Source of the DNA: CAZACZ01 sp964483695
Lineage (GTDB): Bacteria; Deinococcota; Deinococci; Deinococcales; Trueperaceae
Length of the DNA: 64,000 nucleotides
Reading direction: 5' to 3'
NCBI GenBank assembly: GCA_964483695.1
Contig: CAZACZ010000004.1
Span: forward strand, 1-64,000
This document shows positions 37,313 through 48,944 of this stretch, piece after piece. Within the stretch, counting starts at the first letter, position 1, and each line of letters opens with the position of its first letter. The notes beneath the pieces are model-generated. The model was not told the DNA's origin. It ran no database searches and was given only the letters and a program-made list of their open reading frames with translations. The position numbers and the translations under genes were made by a program.

Positions 37313-38602
37313 ATGGAAGGTGGGAACGAGAGTGCGGAACGGATTGCTGCGGCCGGCGCTAGCGAGGCAGGGGCGCCGGGCGCAGCGCAGCTCGATCCGG
37401 ACGTCGTCGATGCGCTGAAGCTGCTGCAGCGGGGCGCCGAGCAGATCGTGCCCGAGGAGGAGTTGGCACGGAAGCTGGACCAGGCGAAGCGCGACGGCCG
37501 GCAGCTGCGGGTCAAGCTCGGCGTCGACCCGTCGAGCGCCGACCTGCACGTAGGGCACGCGGTCGTGCTGCGCAAGCTGCGGCAGTTCCAAGACTTGGGG
37601 CACCGCGTGGTGCTGATCATCGGCGACTTCACCGCCATGATCGGCGACCCGAGCGGCCGCAGCAAGACGCGTCCCGTGTTGTCGCTGGAGGAGACGCGCC
37701 GCAACGGCGAGACCTACGTGGCGCAAGCGGTGGCGGTGCTGGACGATCGTCCGGACCGCCTCGAGATCCGGCACAACTCGGAGTGGCTCGAGCCGCTCGG
37801 CTTCGCCGACGTCATCCGCCTGGCGTCGAACTACACGGTCGCCCGCATGCTCGAGCGCGACGACTTCACCAAGCGCTTCAGCGCCGGCGTGCCCATCCAG
37901 GTCCACGAGTTCCTCTACCCGCTGGCGCAGGCCTACGACTCGGTGGCCATCCGTGCCGACGTCGAGCTTGGCGGTACCGACCAGTTGTTCAACCTGCTGG
38001 TCGGGCGCGACGTGCAGCGCGCCTACGGGCTCGAGCCGCAGGTGGCGTTGACCACGCCGCTGCTGGTCGGACTCGACGGCGTCGAGAAGATGTCGAAGTC
38101 GCTAGGGAACTACATCGGCATCGCCGAGCCGCCCGAGGTGATGTTCAAGAAGGCGATGCAGGTGGCCGACGCGCTCCTGCTCAGCTACGCCGAGCTCTGC
38201 ACCACCCTCGACCTGGCCACCATGTCGGCGGCGCTGCAGGACGACCCGGTGGGGGCGCACCGCGTCTTCGCCCGCGAGCTGGTGCGGGTCTACCACGGCG
38301 AGGCGCCGATCGCCGCTGCCGAGCGCCGCTACGACGAGGTGGCCAAGGGCGCCATCCCCGACGACGTGCCGGAAGTGCGCGTGCCGGACGGTGAGTTCGA
38401 GGACGGTCGCGTCGGGCTGTTGCGCCTCGCGACGTTGGCGGGCCTCACGAGCTCGAACGGCGAAGCGCGGAGGCTGGTGCAGAACCGCGGTCTGCGCCTC
38501 GACGGCGAGGTGGTCGAGGACCCGCAACTCCGCCTCGACCTGCGCACGCCGCGGGTGCTGCAGAAGGGCAAAGACACCTTCGTCCGCGTGACCCGCGGCT
38601 AG
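37313..38602 (+). CDS. tyrS: Tyrosyl-tRNA synthetase
   Basis: 429 aa class I synthetase. HIGH-like motif in DLHVGHAVVLRKLRQFQDLGH, KMSKS intact (EKMSKSLGNYIG), and a C-terminal S4-like RNA-binding domain (SNGEARRLVQNRGLRLDG). The N terminus carries about 30 extra Ala/Glu-rich residues. This short TyrZ-like form is found in several bacterial phyla. GGTGAGGA precedes ATG 37313. Confidence 0.96.
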   Translation: MEGGNESAERIAAAGASEAGAPGAAQLDPDVVDALKLLQRGAEQIVPEEELARKLDQAKRDGRQLRVKLGVDPSSADLHVGHAVVLRKLRQFQDLGHRVVLIIGDFTAMIGDPSGRSKTRPVLSLEETRRNGETYVAQAVAVLDDRPDRLEIRHNSEWLEPLGFADVIRLASNYTVARMLERDDFTKRFSAGVPIQVHEFLYPLAQAYDSVAIRADVELGGTDQLFNLLVGRDVQRAYGLEPQVALTTPLLVGLDGVEKMSKSLGNYIGIAEPPEVMFKKAMQVADALLLSYAELCTTLDLATMSAALQDDPVGAHRVFARELVRVYHGEAPIAAAERRYDEVAKGAIPDDVPEVRVPDGEFEDGRVGLLRLATLAGLTSSNGEARRLVQNRGLRLDGEVVEDPQLRLDLRTPRVLQKGKDTFVRVTRG

Positions 38603-38696
38603 CGCGACGGACGGCGGCGCGGCGGCGCGGTGGCCCTGGTCGCTTCCGCGGCGGTCCGGTCGCGGGTGGCTCGGGTGCTCGCGCGACGGCCGCCGA

Positions 38697-39665
38697 TCAG
38701 ATCGCCAGGATCGTCGCCAACTCCATCAGCTCACGGTCGACGTCCTTGGTGTTCCGCTCGACCACCTCGAACGGCACCCGGACCACGTCACGGCGGTCGA
38801 TGCCGACCATCACGTTGCTCGCGCCGGCCTGAAGGGCGCGCACCGCGTGGAAGCCGAGGCGCGACGCCAGGACCCGGTCGCGGGTGCTGGGCGTGCCGCC
38901 TCGCTGGGTGTGGCCCAGGATGACGGTCCGCACCTCGTACCCGCAGCGCTCCTTCACCGCGCGCTGCAGGGCCATCGCGCCGCCCTCGTAGGCGCCCTCC
39001 GCCACCACCACCACGCTCGAGCTCTTGCCCCGGTCCTGGGCGGCGACGATCATGTCGGCCACGTCGTCGGCCGGGACCAGGTCTTCGGGTAGCAGGATGG
39101 CTTCGGCGCCGCCCGCCACGCCGACGTGCAGCGCGATGTGGCCGGAGGCGCGGCCCATCACCTCGACCAGGAAGAGGCGATCGTGGCTGGCGGCGGTGTC
39201 GCGGAGGCGGTCCACGGCCTCGAGGGCGATGTCGATGGCGGTGTTGAAACCGATCGAGACGTCGGTGCCGTAGATGTCGTTGTCGATGGTGCCGGGGACG
39301 CCGACCACCGGGATGCTCTGCTCCTCGGAGAGGCGCCGCGCGCCACGGAAGCTGCCGTCGCCCCCGATGACGATCAGGCCGTCGATGCCGCGCGCCCGCA
39401 ACGCCTCCGCCGCCTGCGCTCGCCCTTCCGGTTCCAGGAAGGCATCGCAGCGCGCGGTGCGGAGGATGGTTCCGCCTCGCTGGATGATGTTGGCGACGCT
39501 TCGCGGACCGAGCTCGACGATGTCGTCGTCGATCATCCCCTGGTAGCCGCGGTAGATGCCGGACACGCGCAGGCGGTCGTGGATGGCGGTGCGCACCACG
39601 GCACGGATGGCCGCGTTCATGCCCGGGGCGTCGCCGCCGCTGGTGAGGACGCCGATGTGCTTCAT
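38697..39665 (-). CDS. pfkA: ATP-dependent 6-phosphofructokinase
   Basis: 322 aa bacterial PFK. ATP site TSGGDAPGMN and GGDGSFRGA, catalytic Asp in GTIDNDIYGTD, and substrate-loop MGRASGHIA. The Gly at the ATP-binding DGS position indicates ATP rather than pyrophosphate use. ATG 39665 is leaderless: TATACT ends 8 nt upstream. It carries out the committed step of glycolysis; fba is elsewhere in the window. Confidence 0.96.
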   Translation of the reverse strand: MKHIGVLTSGGDAPGMNAAIRAVVRTAIHDRLRVSGIYRGYQGMIDDDIVELGPRSVANIIQRGGTILRTARCDAFLEPEGRAQAAEALRARGIDGLIVIGGDGSFRGARRLSEEQSIPVVGVPGTIDNDIYGTDVSIGFNTAIDIALEAVDRLRDTAASHDRLFLVEVMGRASGHIALHVGVAGGAEAILLPEDLVPADDVADMIVAAQDRGKSSSVVVVAEGAYEGGAMALQRAVKERCGYEVRTVILGHTQRGGTPSTRDRVLASRLGFHAVRALQAGASNVMVGIDRRDVVRVPFEVVERNTKDVDRELMELATILAI

Positions 39666-39673
39666 GGCCGACT

Positions 39674-39679
39674 AGTATA
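39674..39679 (-). promoter_or_regulatory. -10 element TATACT, leaderless pfkA
   Basis: TATACT on the minus strand, 8 nt before ATG 39665. Confidence 0.65.
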
Positions 39680-39756
39680 GCCGCGGCGCGCCGGCGCCCG
39701 CGCCGGCCGTGCCACGCAAGCGCCGGAGGTTCGGTCGTCAGGGACGGCGTGGAAGT

Positions 39757-39771
39757 GTCCTTCCGAAGGAC
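39757..39771 (+). promoter_or_regulatory. Hyphenated palindrome upstream of pntAA
   Basis: GTCCTTC-C-GAAGGAC, perfect over 7 bp per arm, about 48 nt before ATG 39819 and about 33 nt before the poor -10 CATCAT (39804-39809). Candidate operator for the transhydrogenase operon. Confidence 0.4.
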
Positions 39772-39818
39772 GGATGTCCGGGGTCGGTACCCGGGGGGTG
39801 TGTCATCATGCCTGCAGC

Positions 39819-40964
39819 ATGAACATCGTCGCGATTCGGGAATCCGTCCGTGGTGAGCGGCGCGTTCCGCTCACCCCCCAAGCCGTGGAGAAGCTCGTGA
39901 GGTTGGGCGCCACGGTCACCTTGGAGCAGGGCTTCGGAGCCCAGCTCCACCTCGCCGACGAGGTCTACGCCAAGGCAGGCGCCTCGTTCGAAGCCGATCG
40001 GAAGGCGCTGTTGGGTGCGGCCGACTTGCTCCTGACGGTGCAGCCGCCCGACGCCGACGTCGTCCTGGCCTTGCGCAAGGGCGCGGCCACGGCCGGCTTC
40101 GTGGATCCGTTCCGCAACCTCGAGCTGGTGCGCACCATGGCCCAGCACGGCGTCGACGGCCTGTGCATGGAGCTCATCCCCCGGACCACCTACGCGCAGA
40201 AGATGGACGCCCTGTCGAGCCAAGCAAGCCTGGCCGGCTACGCGGCGGTGATCGTCGCGGCGGAGCGCATCGACAAGGCGTTCCCGATGATGAGCACGCC
40301 GGCGGGCACCATCCCGCCGGCGCGCGTCTTCGTGGTGGGCGCCGGCGTCGCCGGCCTGCAGGCGATCGCCACCGCCAAGCGTCTGGGCGCACGCGTCGAG
40401 GCGTACGACACCCGCCCGGTGGTCAAGGAGCAGGTGCAGTCGTTGGGGGCGCGCTTCGTCGAGATCGACGTGGGCGAGACGGGCCAGACGGCGCAGGGGT
40501 ACGCCAAGGAGCTCACCTCGGAGCAGCTCGAGATGCAGCGCAAGCAGATGGCGAAGGTCTGCGCCGGCGCCGACGTGATCATCACCACCGCGCAGGTGTT
40601 CGGGCGCGGCGCGCCGCGCATCGTCAGCGCCGAGATGGTGGCGGGCATGCGGCCCGGTAGCGTCATCGTCGACCTGGCCGCCTCCACCGGGGGCAACGTC
40701 GAGGGCACCGTCGCCGACCAGGAGATCCTGACCGACAACGGCGTGCTCATCGTGGGCCTCGCCAACATGCCGGCCGAGGTGGCGCGCGACGCCAGCCAGG
40801 TGTACGCCAACAACCTCTACCTGCTGATCGAGCACGCTTGGGACAAGGAAGCGAAGCAGATCAAGCTCGACCCGGCCGACGACGTGGTGGGCGCGTGCCT
40901 GCTCACCTCGCAAGGGGTCGTGCGCGACGAGCGGATCCGGAACTTGCTGGAGGGCGCGCGATGA
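39819..40964 (+). CDS. pntAA: NAD(P) transhydrogenase subunit alpha part 1 (PntAA)
   Basis: 381 aa soluble dI domain, related to alanine dehydrogenase. NAD-binding GAGVAGLQAIATAKRLGA, RPVVKEQVQSLGA and the catalytic loop segment IITTAQVFGRGAPR. In this organism the alpha subunit is split (dI and the short membrane part separate), as in Thermus. ATG 39819 gives MNIVAIRESVRGERRVPLTP, the normal start. Its stop overlaps the pntAB start (ATGA). Confidence 0.94.
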   Translation: MNIVAIRESVRGERRVPLTPQAVEKLVRLGATVTLEQGFGAQLHLADEVYAKAGASFEADRKALLGAADLLLTVQPPDADVVLALRKGAATAGFVDPFRNLELVRTMAQHGVDGLCMELIPRTTYAQKMDALSSQASLAGYAAVIVAAERIDKAFPMMSTPAGTIPPARVFVVGAGVAGLQAIATAKRLGARVEAYDTRPVVKEQVQSLGARFVEIDVGETGQTAQGYAKELTSEQLEMQRKQMAKVCAGADVIITTAQVFGRGAPRIVSAEMVAGMRPGSVIVDLAASTGGNVEGTVADQEILTDNGVLIVGLANMPAEVARDASQVYANNLYLLIEHAWDKEAKQIKLDPADDVVGACLLTSQGVVRDERIRNLLEGAR

Positions 40965-41245
40965 CCATGTTGCTGCTGTTGTTCATCTTCGTCTTGGCCA
41001 TCTTCCTCGGCCTCGAGCTGATCACCAAGGTGCCGTCCCAGTTGCACACGCCGCTCATGTCCGGGTCGAACGCCATCTCCGGCATCACCATCGTCGGAGC
41101 GTTGGCCGCCACCGCCATCGAGGGCACCTTGGGGACGGTGCTGGCCACCCTCGCGGTGGTGTTCGCCACCATCAACGTGATCGGCGGCTACCTCGTGACC
41201 GACCGCATGCTCCTCATGTTCCGCAGCGGCGAGAAGAAGGAGTAG
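40961..41245 (+). CDS. pntAB: NAD(P) transhydrogenase subunit alpha part 2 (PntAB)
   Basis: 94 aa, three membrane helices, with the PSQLHTPLMSGSNAISGI motif typical of the dII alpha part. Starts with ATG overlapping the pntAA stop and ends 6 nt before pntB. It forms the proton channel with the N-terminal helices of PntB. Confidence 0.93.
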   Translation: MTMLLLLFIFVLAIFLGLELITKVPSQLHTPLMSGSNAISGITIVGALAATAIEGTLGTVLATLAVVFATINVIGGYLVTDRMLLMFRSGEKKE

Positions 41246-41251
41246 GCGCAC

Positions 41252-42625
41252 ATGAACGTCGTCATCGACCTCGCCTACATCGCCGCCTCGATCCTCTTCA
41301 TCTACGGCCTGAAGATGCTGGGCCGCGCCAGCAGCGCGCGCCGCGGCAACATGGTCTCGGCGCTCGGCATGCTCATCGCCGTCGTCGCCACGCTGCTGTT
41401 GGGCGGCCTGCACTACGTCTGGATCATCGTCGGCCTGCTGGTCGGCGCGGCCATCGGCGCCTTCGCCGCGCGTGCCGTCAAAATGACGCAGATGCCGGAG
41501 ATGGTGGCGCTCCTCAACGGCTCGGGCGGCCTCGCCTCGATGCTGGTCGGCTGGGCGGAGTACGTCGGGCACCCCGGCGCCGACGCGGTCACGTCGATCG
41601 CCATCTTCTTCGCCATCGTCGTCGGGGCGGTGGCGTTCACCGGCTCGGTGGTGGCGTGGGCGAAGCTGTCCGAGAAGATGACCGGCAAGCCGATCCTGTT
41701 CGGCGGGCAGCAGATCGTCAACGCCCTCATCGTCGGCGGCGCCGTGGTGCTCGGCGCGCTCTTCGTGCTCAACCCGGCGGCGAGCTACCCGCTGCTGCTG
41801 ATCATCATCGTGCTCGGGCTGGTGCTCGGCGTCCTGGCCGTCATCCCCATCGGCGGCGCCGACATGCCGATCGTGATCTCGCTGTTGAACAGCTACTCGG
41901 GCATCGCCGCCAGCGCGGCCGGCTTCGTGATCGGCAACAACGTGCTGATCGTGGCGGGGTCGTTGGTCGGCGCCTCGGGCCTGATCCTGACGCAGATCAT
42001 GTGCAAGGCGATGAACCGCTCGTTGACCAACGTGCTGTTCAGCGGCTTCGGCGCGGTGACGCAAGCCTCGACGACGCAGGTCGAGGGCGAGGTCAAGCCG
42101 ATCAGCGCCGAGGACGCCTACTTCATCCTGGAGGCGGCCGGCAGCGTGGTGTTCGTGCCGGGCTACGGCATGGCCGTGGCGCAGGCGCAGCACGTGGTCA
42201 AGGAGCTGGCCGACCTGCTGGAGAAGAACGGCGCCGAGGTGCGCTACGCCATCCACCCGGTGGCGGGGCGCATGCCGGGCCACATGAACGTGCTGCTGGC
42301 CGAAGCGAACGTGCCGTACGAGCAGTTGGTCGAACCGGACGACGTCAACCCGACCATGGAGATGGTCGACGTTGCGGTAGTGATCGGCGCCAACGACGTC
42401 GTGAACCCCGCCGCGCGCGAGGACAAGGGCAGCCCGCTCTACGGCATGCCGATCATCAACGTCGACCAGGCGCGCACCTGCTTCGTGCTGAAGCGCTCGA
42501 TGAACCCCGGCTTCTCCGGGGTCGAGAACCCGCTCTTCTTCAAGCCCAACACGCGCATGCTCTTCGGCGACGCCAAGAAGTCGCTGGGAACGCTGGTGTC
42601 GGAGTTCAAAGGAGCGGCCGAGTAG
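41252..42625 (+). CDS. pntB: NAD(P) transhydrogenase subunit beta (PntB)
   Basis: 457 aa: about eight or nine membrane helices (1-270), then the NADP-binding dIII domain with the reversed-nucleotide motifs GYGMAVAQAQH, HPVAGRMPGHMNVLLAEANVPY and GANDVVNPAAR. It couples hydride transfer from NADH to NADP with proton flow. Last gene of the operon, followed by a strong hairpin. Confidence 0.96.
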   Translation: MNVVIDLAYIAASILFIYGLKMLGRASSARRGNMVSALGMLIAVVATLLLGGLHYVWIIVGLLVGAAIGAFAARAVKMTQMPEMVALLNGSGGLASMLVGWAEYVGHPGADAVTSIAIFFAIVVGAVAFTGSVVAWAKLSEKMTGKPILFGGQQIVNALIVGGAVVLGALFVLNPAASYPLLLIIIVLGLVLGVLAVIPIGGADMPIVISLLNSYSGIAASAAGFVIGNNVLIVAGSLVGASGLILTQIMCKAMNRSLTNVLFSGFGAVTQASTTQVEGEVKPISAEDAYFILEAAGSVVFVPGYGMAVAQAQHVVKELADLLEKNGAEVRYAIHPVAGRMPGHMNVLLAEANVPYEQLVEPDDVNPTMEMVDVAVVIGANDVVNPAAREDKGSPLYGMPIINVDQARTCFVLKRSMNPGFSGVENPLFFKPNTRMLFGDAKKSLGTLVSEFKGAAE

Positions 42626-42654
42626 CGTCCTCGGTCCGCATCGATACGTTGCCT

Positions 42655-42681
42655 GCGCCCGGGGCCCTCGGCCCCGGGCGC
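42655..42681 (+). terminator. Hairpin terminator after pntB
   Basis: Stem GCCCGGGGCC (42657-42666) / GGCCCCGGGC (42670-42679), extended by two further pairs, loop CTC. No T-tract follows, so termination may be Rho-aided or bidirectional. Confidence 0.65.
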
Positions 42682-42743
42682 GCACGTTGGAGGGGTGTTC
42701 CCGGGCGGGGGCGGCGATCGCGTCGCAGCGCGCGTCGTCAAGA

Positions 42744-42776
42744 AACTTGACAGTAACAGACTCAAGTTCCTATCAT
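42744..42776 (+). promoter_or_regulatory. clpB heat-shock promoter with HAIR-type (HspR) operator
   Basis: -35 TTGACA (42747-42752), 18-nt spacer, -10 TATCAT (42771-42776), then 7 nt to ATG 42784. CTTGACA-N7-ACTCAAG (42746-42766) matches the HspR HAIR consensus CTTGAGT-N7-ACTCAAG at 5 of 7 and 7 of 7 positions and covers the -35 box. A wider perfect dyad AACTTGA/TCAAGTT (42744-42750, 42762-42768) includes it. Confidence 0.85.
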
Positions 42777-42783
42777 CGACGGC

Positions 42784-45372
<2,589 letters not shown>

Positions 45373-45379
45373 CGGCGGC

Positions 45380-47011
45380 TCAGTTGGTGGTGAAGGTCCG
45401 GATGGCGCCGGTGGTGATCCCGCCGTCGCCGCCCGGACCTTCGCCGTACCCCGAGGTGGCGGCGTACAGCGCCATGTAGCCGGCGCCGTACCCTGCGCCC
45501 GTCACCATGTCGTCGGCGTCCGCGATGCCCGGCGTGTGCAGCGTCTGCCAGTTGTACTCGGTGGCAGCGGGGAGCGTGAGCCCGTACGCCGAGAGGTCGG
45601 GGATGGTGGCGCGGTCGGCCGTCGTGGTGACGTAGAAGCTCGGTCCGACGGCGGGCCACTCCGGCGCGAACGCGAACAGCTGCGCCCCCTCGGCCGGCAG
45701 CGCCACGCGGAAGACGGTGGCGTGCGTGATGCCGGTCGCCGCATCGGCAGGCCCCACCACCGAGGGCGCCGGGGGCAGCGTCAAGGACACCGACGCCCCG
45801 GCAGCGAGGCCCGAGCGCCAGGCGATCGAGGTGGTGACGTCGGCCGCACTCGCGGTGGCGTAGACGGTGTACGTCGTCCCGGCGAACACCGGGGCCACCA
45901 GCGACGGCGTGGTCGACGCCGACGGCCCGAACGGCACGACCTGCGAGTGCAAGGCGTTGAGGTGGAACGCCACGCCCGTGCCGTTCAGCGTGAGCCCGCC
46001 GGGAGCGACGACGGTGGTGTCGAACGTGGTGGACGTAGGGGGCGCGCCGAAGGCGATGTCGACGACCTCGACCACCAGCTCGTCGATGGTGGTGTCGACG
46101 GCCGCGTGGCCGACGACGTTGGTCACCATGTCGTCGCCGTCCATCTCGTACAGCAGCGCCCGAACCCGGACGTCGACGCTGCTGCCGTCGCGCCAGACGG
46201 CGTCGACGTCGTAGCTCGACATCCCCGCCGCGACCGTGGTGCAGCCGAATACCGGCTGGTCGAGCCCCTGGACGCAGACGCTGGCGACGTGCGACGCCGG
46301 CACTGGCGCGGCCAGCGTCCCCTGCACCGTCGTGGTCGGTAGGCCGGTGAAGTCGAACGCGGCCGCCCACGGGAACAAGCGCGGCGTGGGCGTACGTAGG
46401 CCCTCGAACGATTGCGCCCATTGACCCCCGACATCGAGGACCGTGAGCGTGTACGGGACCGGCACGTCGTTCAGGACGAAGGCGCCGTCGGCACCGGTGG
46501 TCGCGGTCGCGGCTCCGGGCGCCCCGACGAACACCTCGACCCCCACGAGCGGCTGGTCGAACAGCCCCACCACCGTGCCCGTGACAGTCAGCGCCTCGAT
46601 CGTCAGGGTCAGGCCGGTGTTCGCGGCGAGGCCCGGGCCAAGCGCGGCGACGCTCACGCTGACCGACGTGGGCACGGCCGCCGGCGACGAGTGGAGGGTG
46701 AGCGTGCTCACGGTCGTCGCTCCGCTCAGCACGGCAGGTGCGAACGATGCACTGACTCCGGCGGGCAGGCCGGACGCGCTCAGCGTCACGTCGCCGGCAG
46801 CGCCGCCGAGCCGCTGGACCGTCACCGTGAGCGAGACCTCGTCGTCGCCCATCAGCAACGTCTGCGACGTGCTGCCCAAGGTGATGGAGATCGACGCGGC
46901 GGGTCCGCCGCAGGCGCCGAGGGACCAGGCAAGGCCAAGCGCGAGGACGGCTAGCGCGTTGCGGCGGCGTCGCCCAACGACGCGCCCCCTGTCGTGTCGG
47001 GTCGTCTGCAT
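45380..47011 (-). CDS. Large secreted lipoprotein with Ig-like and carboxypeptidase-regulatory-like domains
   Basis: 543 aa. Signal peptide with lipobox (WSLGAC, Cys about residue 34), an Ig-like beta domain (about 40-130, LPAGVSASFAP), then a carboxypeptidase regulatory-like domain (GTVVGLFDQPLVGVEVFVG, TGADGAFVLNDVPVPYTL), then about 320 residues of Thr/Val-rich beta structure without a family that I can name. GGGAG precedes ATG 47011. Likely a cell-envelope adhesion or scaffold protein. It is convergent with clpB, 7 nt apart. Confidence 0.75.
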   Translation of the reverse strand: MQTTRHDRGRVVGRRRRNALAVLALGLAWSLGACGGPAASISITLGSTSQTLLMGDDEVSLTVTVQRLGGAAGDVTLSASGLPAGVSASFAPAVLSGATTVSTLTLHSSPAAVPTSVSVSVAALGPGLAANTGLTLTIEALTVTGTVVGLFDQPLVGVEVFVGAPGAATATTGADGAFVLNDVPVPYTLTVLDVGGQWAQSFEGLRTPTPRLFPWAAAFDFTGLPTTTVQGTLAAPVPASHVASVCVQGLDQPVFGCTTVAAGMSSYDVDAVWRDGSSVDVRVRALLYEMDGDDMVTNVVGHAAVDTTIDELVVEVVDIAFGAPPTSTTFDTTVVAPGGLTLNGTGVAFHLNALHSQVVPFGPSASTTPSLVAPVFAGTTYTVYATASAADVTTSIAWRSGLAAGASVSLTLPPAPSVVGPADAATGITHATVFRVALPAEGAQLFAFAPEWPAVGPSFYVTTTADRATIPDLSAYGLTLPAATEYNWQTLHTPGIADADDMVTGAGYGAGYMALYAATSGYGEGPGGDGGITTGAIRTFTTN

Positions 47012-47108
47012 CCGTGCTCCCTTCGTTCCGCTGTCGCGTGTCAGCCTAGAAGGTCGCGCGCGCGGTCCGTGCGAAGCGTCGCACACCGCCCGCGTCCGGA
47101 TGCCGGGA

Positions 47109-48827
47109 TCAGGCGGCCGCCGCGCCCCGACCCGCTACCTCGGCGGCGGCTGCCGCGATCGCCTCCTCGGTGGTGCGGTACTCGCGCACGCCCTGCTCGC
47201 GCAGCTCGCCGTACACCCCCGTGCGTTCGAGCAGGCTCTGGGGTTGCGGTTGCAGCCCCGAGATCATCAGCGTCACGCCACGCCGCCGCAACCGGTCGTG
47301 GAGCGCACGCAGCGCCGTCACGCCGGTGGCGTCCATCACCGGCACCCGCCGCAGCCGCAGGATCAGCACCCGGATGTCCGGGTCCACCTTCAGCAACTGG
47401 TCGATGAACCGCTCGGCGGCACCGAAGAAGATCGGCCCGTCGACGCGGTACGCCACCACGTGCTTGCGCAGGAGCGCGCGCTCGGCGGCGCGCTCCGACT
47501 CCGACTCGTGCGCGCCGTCGCCCCCGGCGAGGGCGATCGGGTCGATGGTGAACATCGAGCTCATGCGCACGATGAACAGCACGGCGGCGGCCACCAGGCC
47601 GACCTCGATCGCCAGGATCAGGTCGAACAGGATGGTGATGACCATCGTCGCCAGCAGGACGAAGGCGTCGGATTTGGTACTGCGCAGGATGAGCGAAGCT
47701 GCTTCTCGCTCCACCATCCGCACCGCCACCACCATCAGGATCCCGCCCAGCACCGCCAGCGGGACGCGCGAGGCGAGCGGCGCCAGGAACAGGATGATCA
47801 CCAGCAGCGCCACGCCGTGGACGATGGAAGAGAGACGCGTGCGTGCGCCGGAACGCACGTTCACCGCGGTGCGCGCCAGCGCCGCGGTGGCGGGCAGGCC
47901 CCCGAACAGGGCCGCCGCCACGTTCCCCAGCCCCTGCCCGACCAGTTCGCGGTCGGGGTCGTGCTTCTCGCCGATGGTCATGCCGTCGGCGACGACCGCG
48001 CAGAGCAGGCTCTCCAGCGCGGCCAGGACGGCGATGGCGAAGGCGGCCCGGGCCAGGTCGACCCACGCACCGCCGAGCGCCAGCACCGGCAGGTGCGGCA
48101 TCGGCAGGCTGCGGGGGATCTCGCCGATGCGCGCCACCTCCGCGAACGGAGGCAGCAGCGACAGCAAGGTGGCGAACAGCAGGGCCGCCATGCTGGCGGG
48201 CACGACGGCGAGGGCCCGCACGCGTCCCCAAGCCACCATCGCGGCCACCGTGGCGAGCCCCAGCAGCACCGTGGTGAGGCCGGGCGCGGCCGCCCAGGTG
48301 CGCAGCGTCTCGAGCGAGATCGCCACGATGCTCTCGCCGTGCGGCGCCGGCACTCCGAGCACGTTCGGCAGTTGCTGGAGGAAGATGATGACGGCGATGC
48401 CGTTGGTGAAGCCGGTGACCACCGGCCACGGGATGAACCGAACGTAGCGCCCCACCCGAGCGACGCCCAGCACGACCAAGATCAGGCCGGCCGCGACGCC
48501 GAGCACGGGCAGCGCCCCCACGCCGTAGTCCGCCACGATCGGCAGCAGCACCGCGGTCATCGCACCGGTGGGACCCGAGATCTGGAAGTTCGACCCGCCG
48601 AAGACCGCGGCCACGATGCCAGCCACCACGGCGGTGACGATGCCCGCGCTGGCGCCGGCGCCGGAGGTCACGCCGAAGCCGAGCGCCAGCGGCAGCGCCA
48701 CGAACGCCACGGTGATGCCGGCCAGCAGGTCGACGCGCCAATGACGCGGAGCGTAGTCGCTCGGACGGGGAAGGAACTTGCGGGCTGCTGCGCGCAGCCC
48801 ACCGGATCGTGACGACGGTTCGAGCAC
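47109..48827 (-). CDS. SulP-family anion transporter with STAS domain
   Basis: 572 aa. About twelve membrane helices beginning HWRVDLLAGITVAFVALPLALGFG, with the FGGSNFQISGPTGAMT motif, and a cytoplasmic STAS domain from about residue 440 (ILRLRRVPVMDATGVTALRAL). Members carry sulfate, bicarbonate or dicarboxylates; the substrate cannot be told. The open frame extends far upstream; I start at GTG 48827, the first start that precedes conserved sequence, without a strong ribosome site. Divergent from the LmbE-type gene. Confidence 0.85.
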   Translation of the reverse strand: MLEPSSRSGGLRAAARKFLPRPSDYAPRHWRVDLLAGITVAFVALPLALGFGVTSGAGASAGIVTAVVAGIVAAVFGGSNFQISGPTGAMTAVLLPIVADYGVGALPVLGVAAGLILVVLGVARVGRYVRFIPWPVVTGFTNGIAVIIFLQQLPNVLGVPAPHGESIVAISLETLRTWAAAPGLTTVLLGLATVAAMVAWGRVRALAVVPASMAALLFATLLSLLPPFAEVARIGEIPRSLPMPHLPVLALGGAWVDLARAAFAIAVLAALESLLCAVVADGMTIGEKHDPDRELVGQGLGNVAAALFGGLPATAALARTAVNVRSGARTRLSSIVHGVALLVIILFLAPLASRVPLAVLGGILMVVAVRMVEREAASLILRSTKSDAFVLLATMVITILFDLILAIEVGLVAAAVLFIVRMSSMFTIDPIALAGGDGAHESESERAAERALLRKHVVAYRVDGPIFFGAAERFIDQLLKVDPDIRVLILRLRRVPVMDATGVTALRALHDRLRRRGVTLMISGLQPQPQSLLERTGVYGELREQGVREYRTTEEAIAAAAAEVAGRGAAAA

Positions 48828-48931
48828 CTTGGGCGCCCCTCTCGGCGGTCGCGTCGGCCGCCCGCAGGGTCGGTCGCGCCGGCTACGATCATGCTCCCGA
48901 CGGACGGCCAAGGCAAGAGGGCGGACGCTGG

Positions 48932-48937
48932 TAGGCT
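48932..48937 (+). promoter_or_regulatory. -10 element TAGGCT, leaderless LmbE-type gene
   Basis: TAGGCT ends 7 nt before ATG 48945. Confidence 0.6.
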
Positions 48938-48944
48938 GGTCGGC

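Noticed and set aside
46443..48812. 789-residue open frame on the plus strand opposite the lipoprotein and SulP genes
   Set aside because: It covers two well-supported genes on the other strand, is extremely rich in Arg/Gln/His and has no recognisable family.
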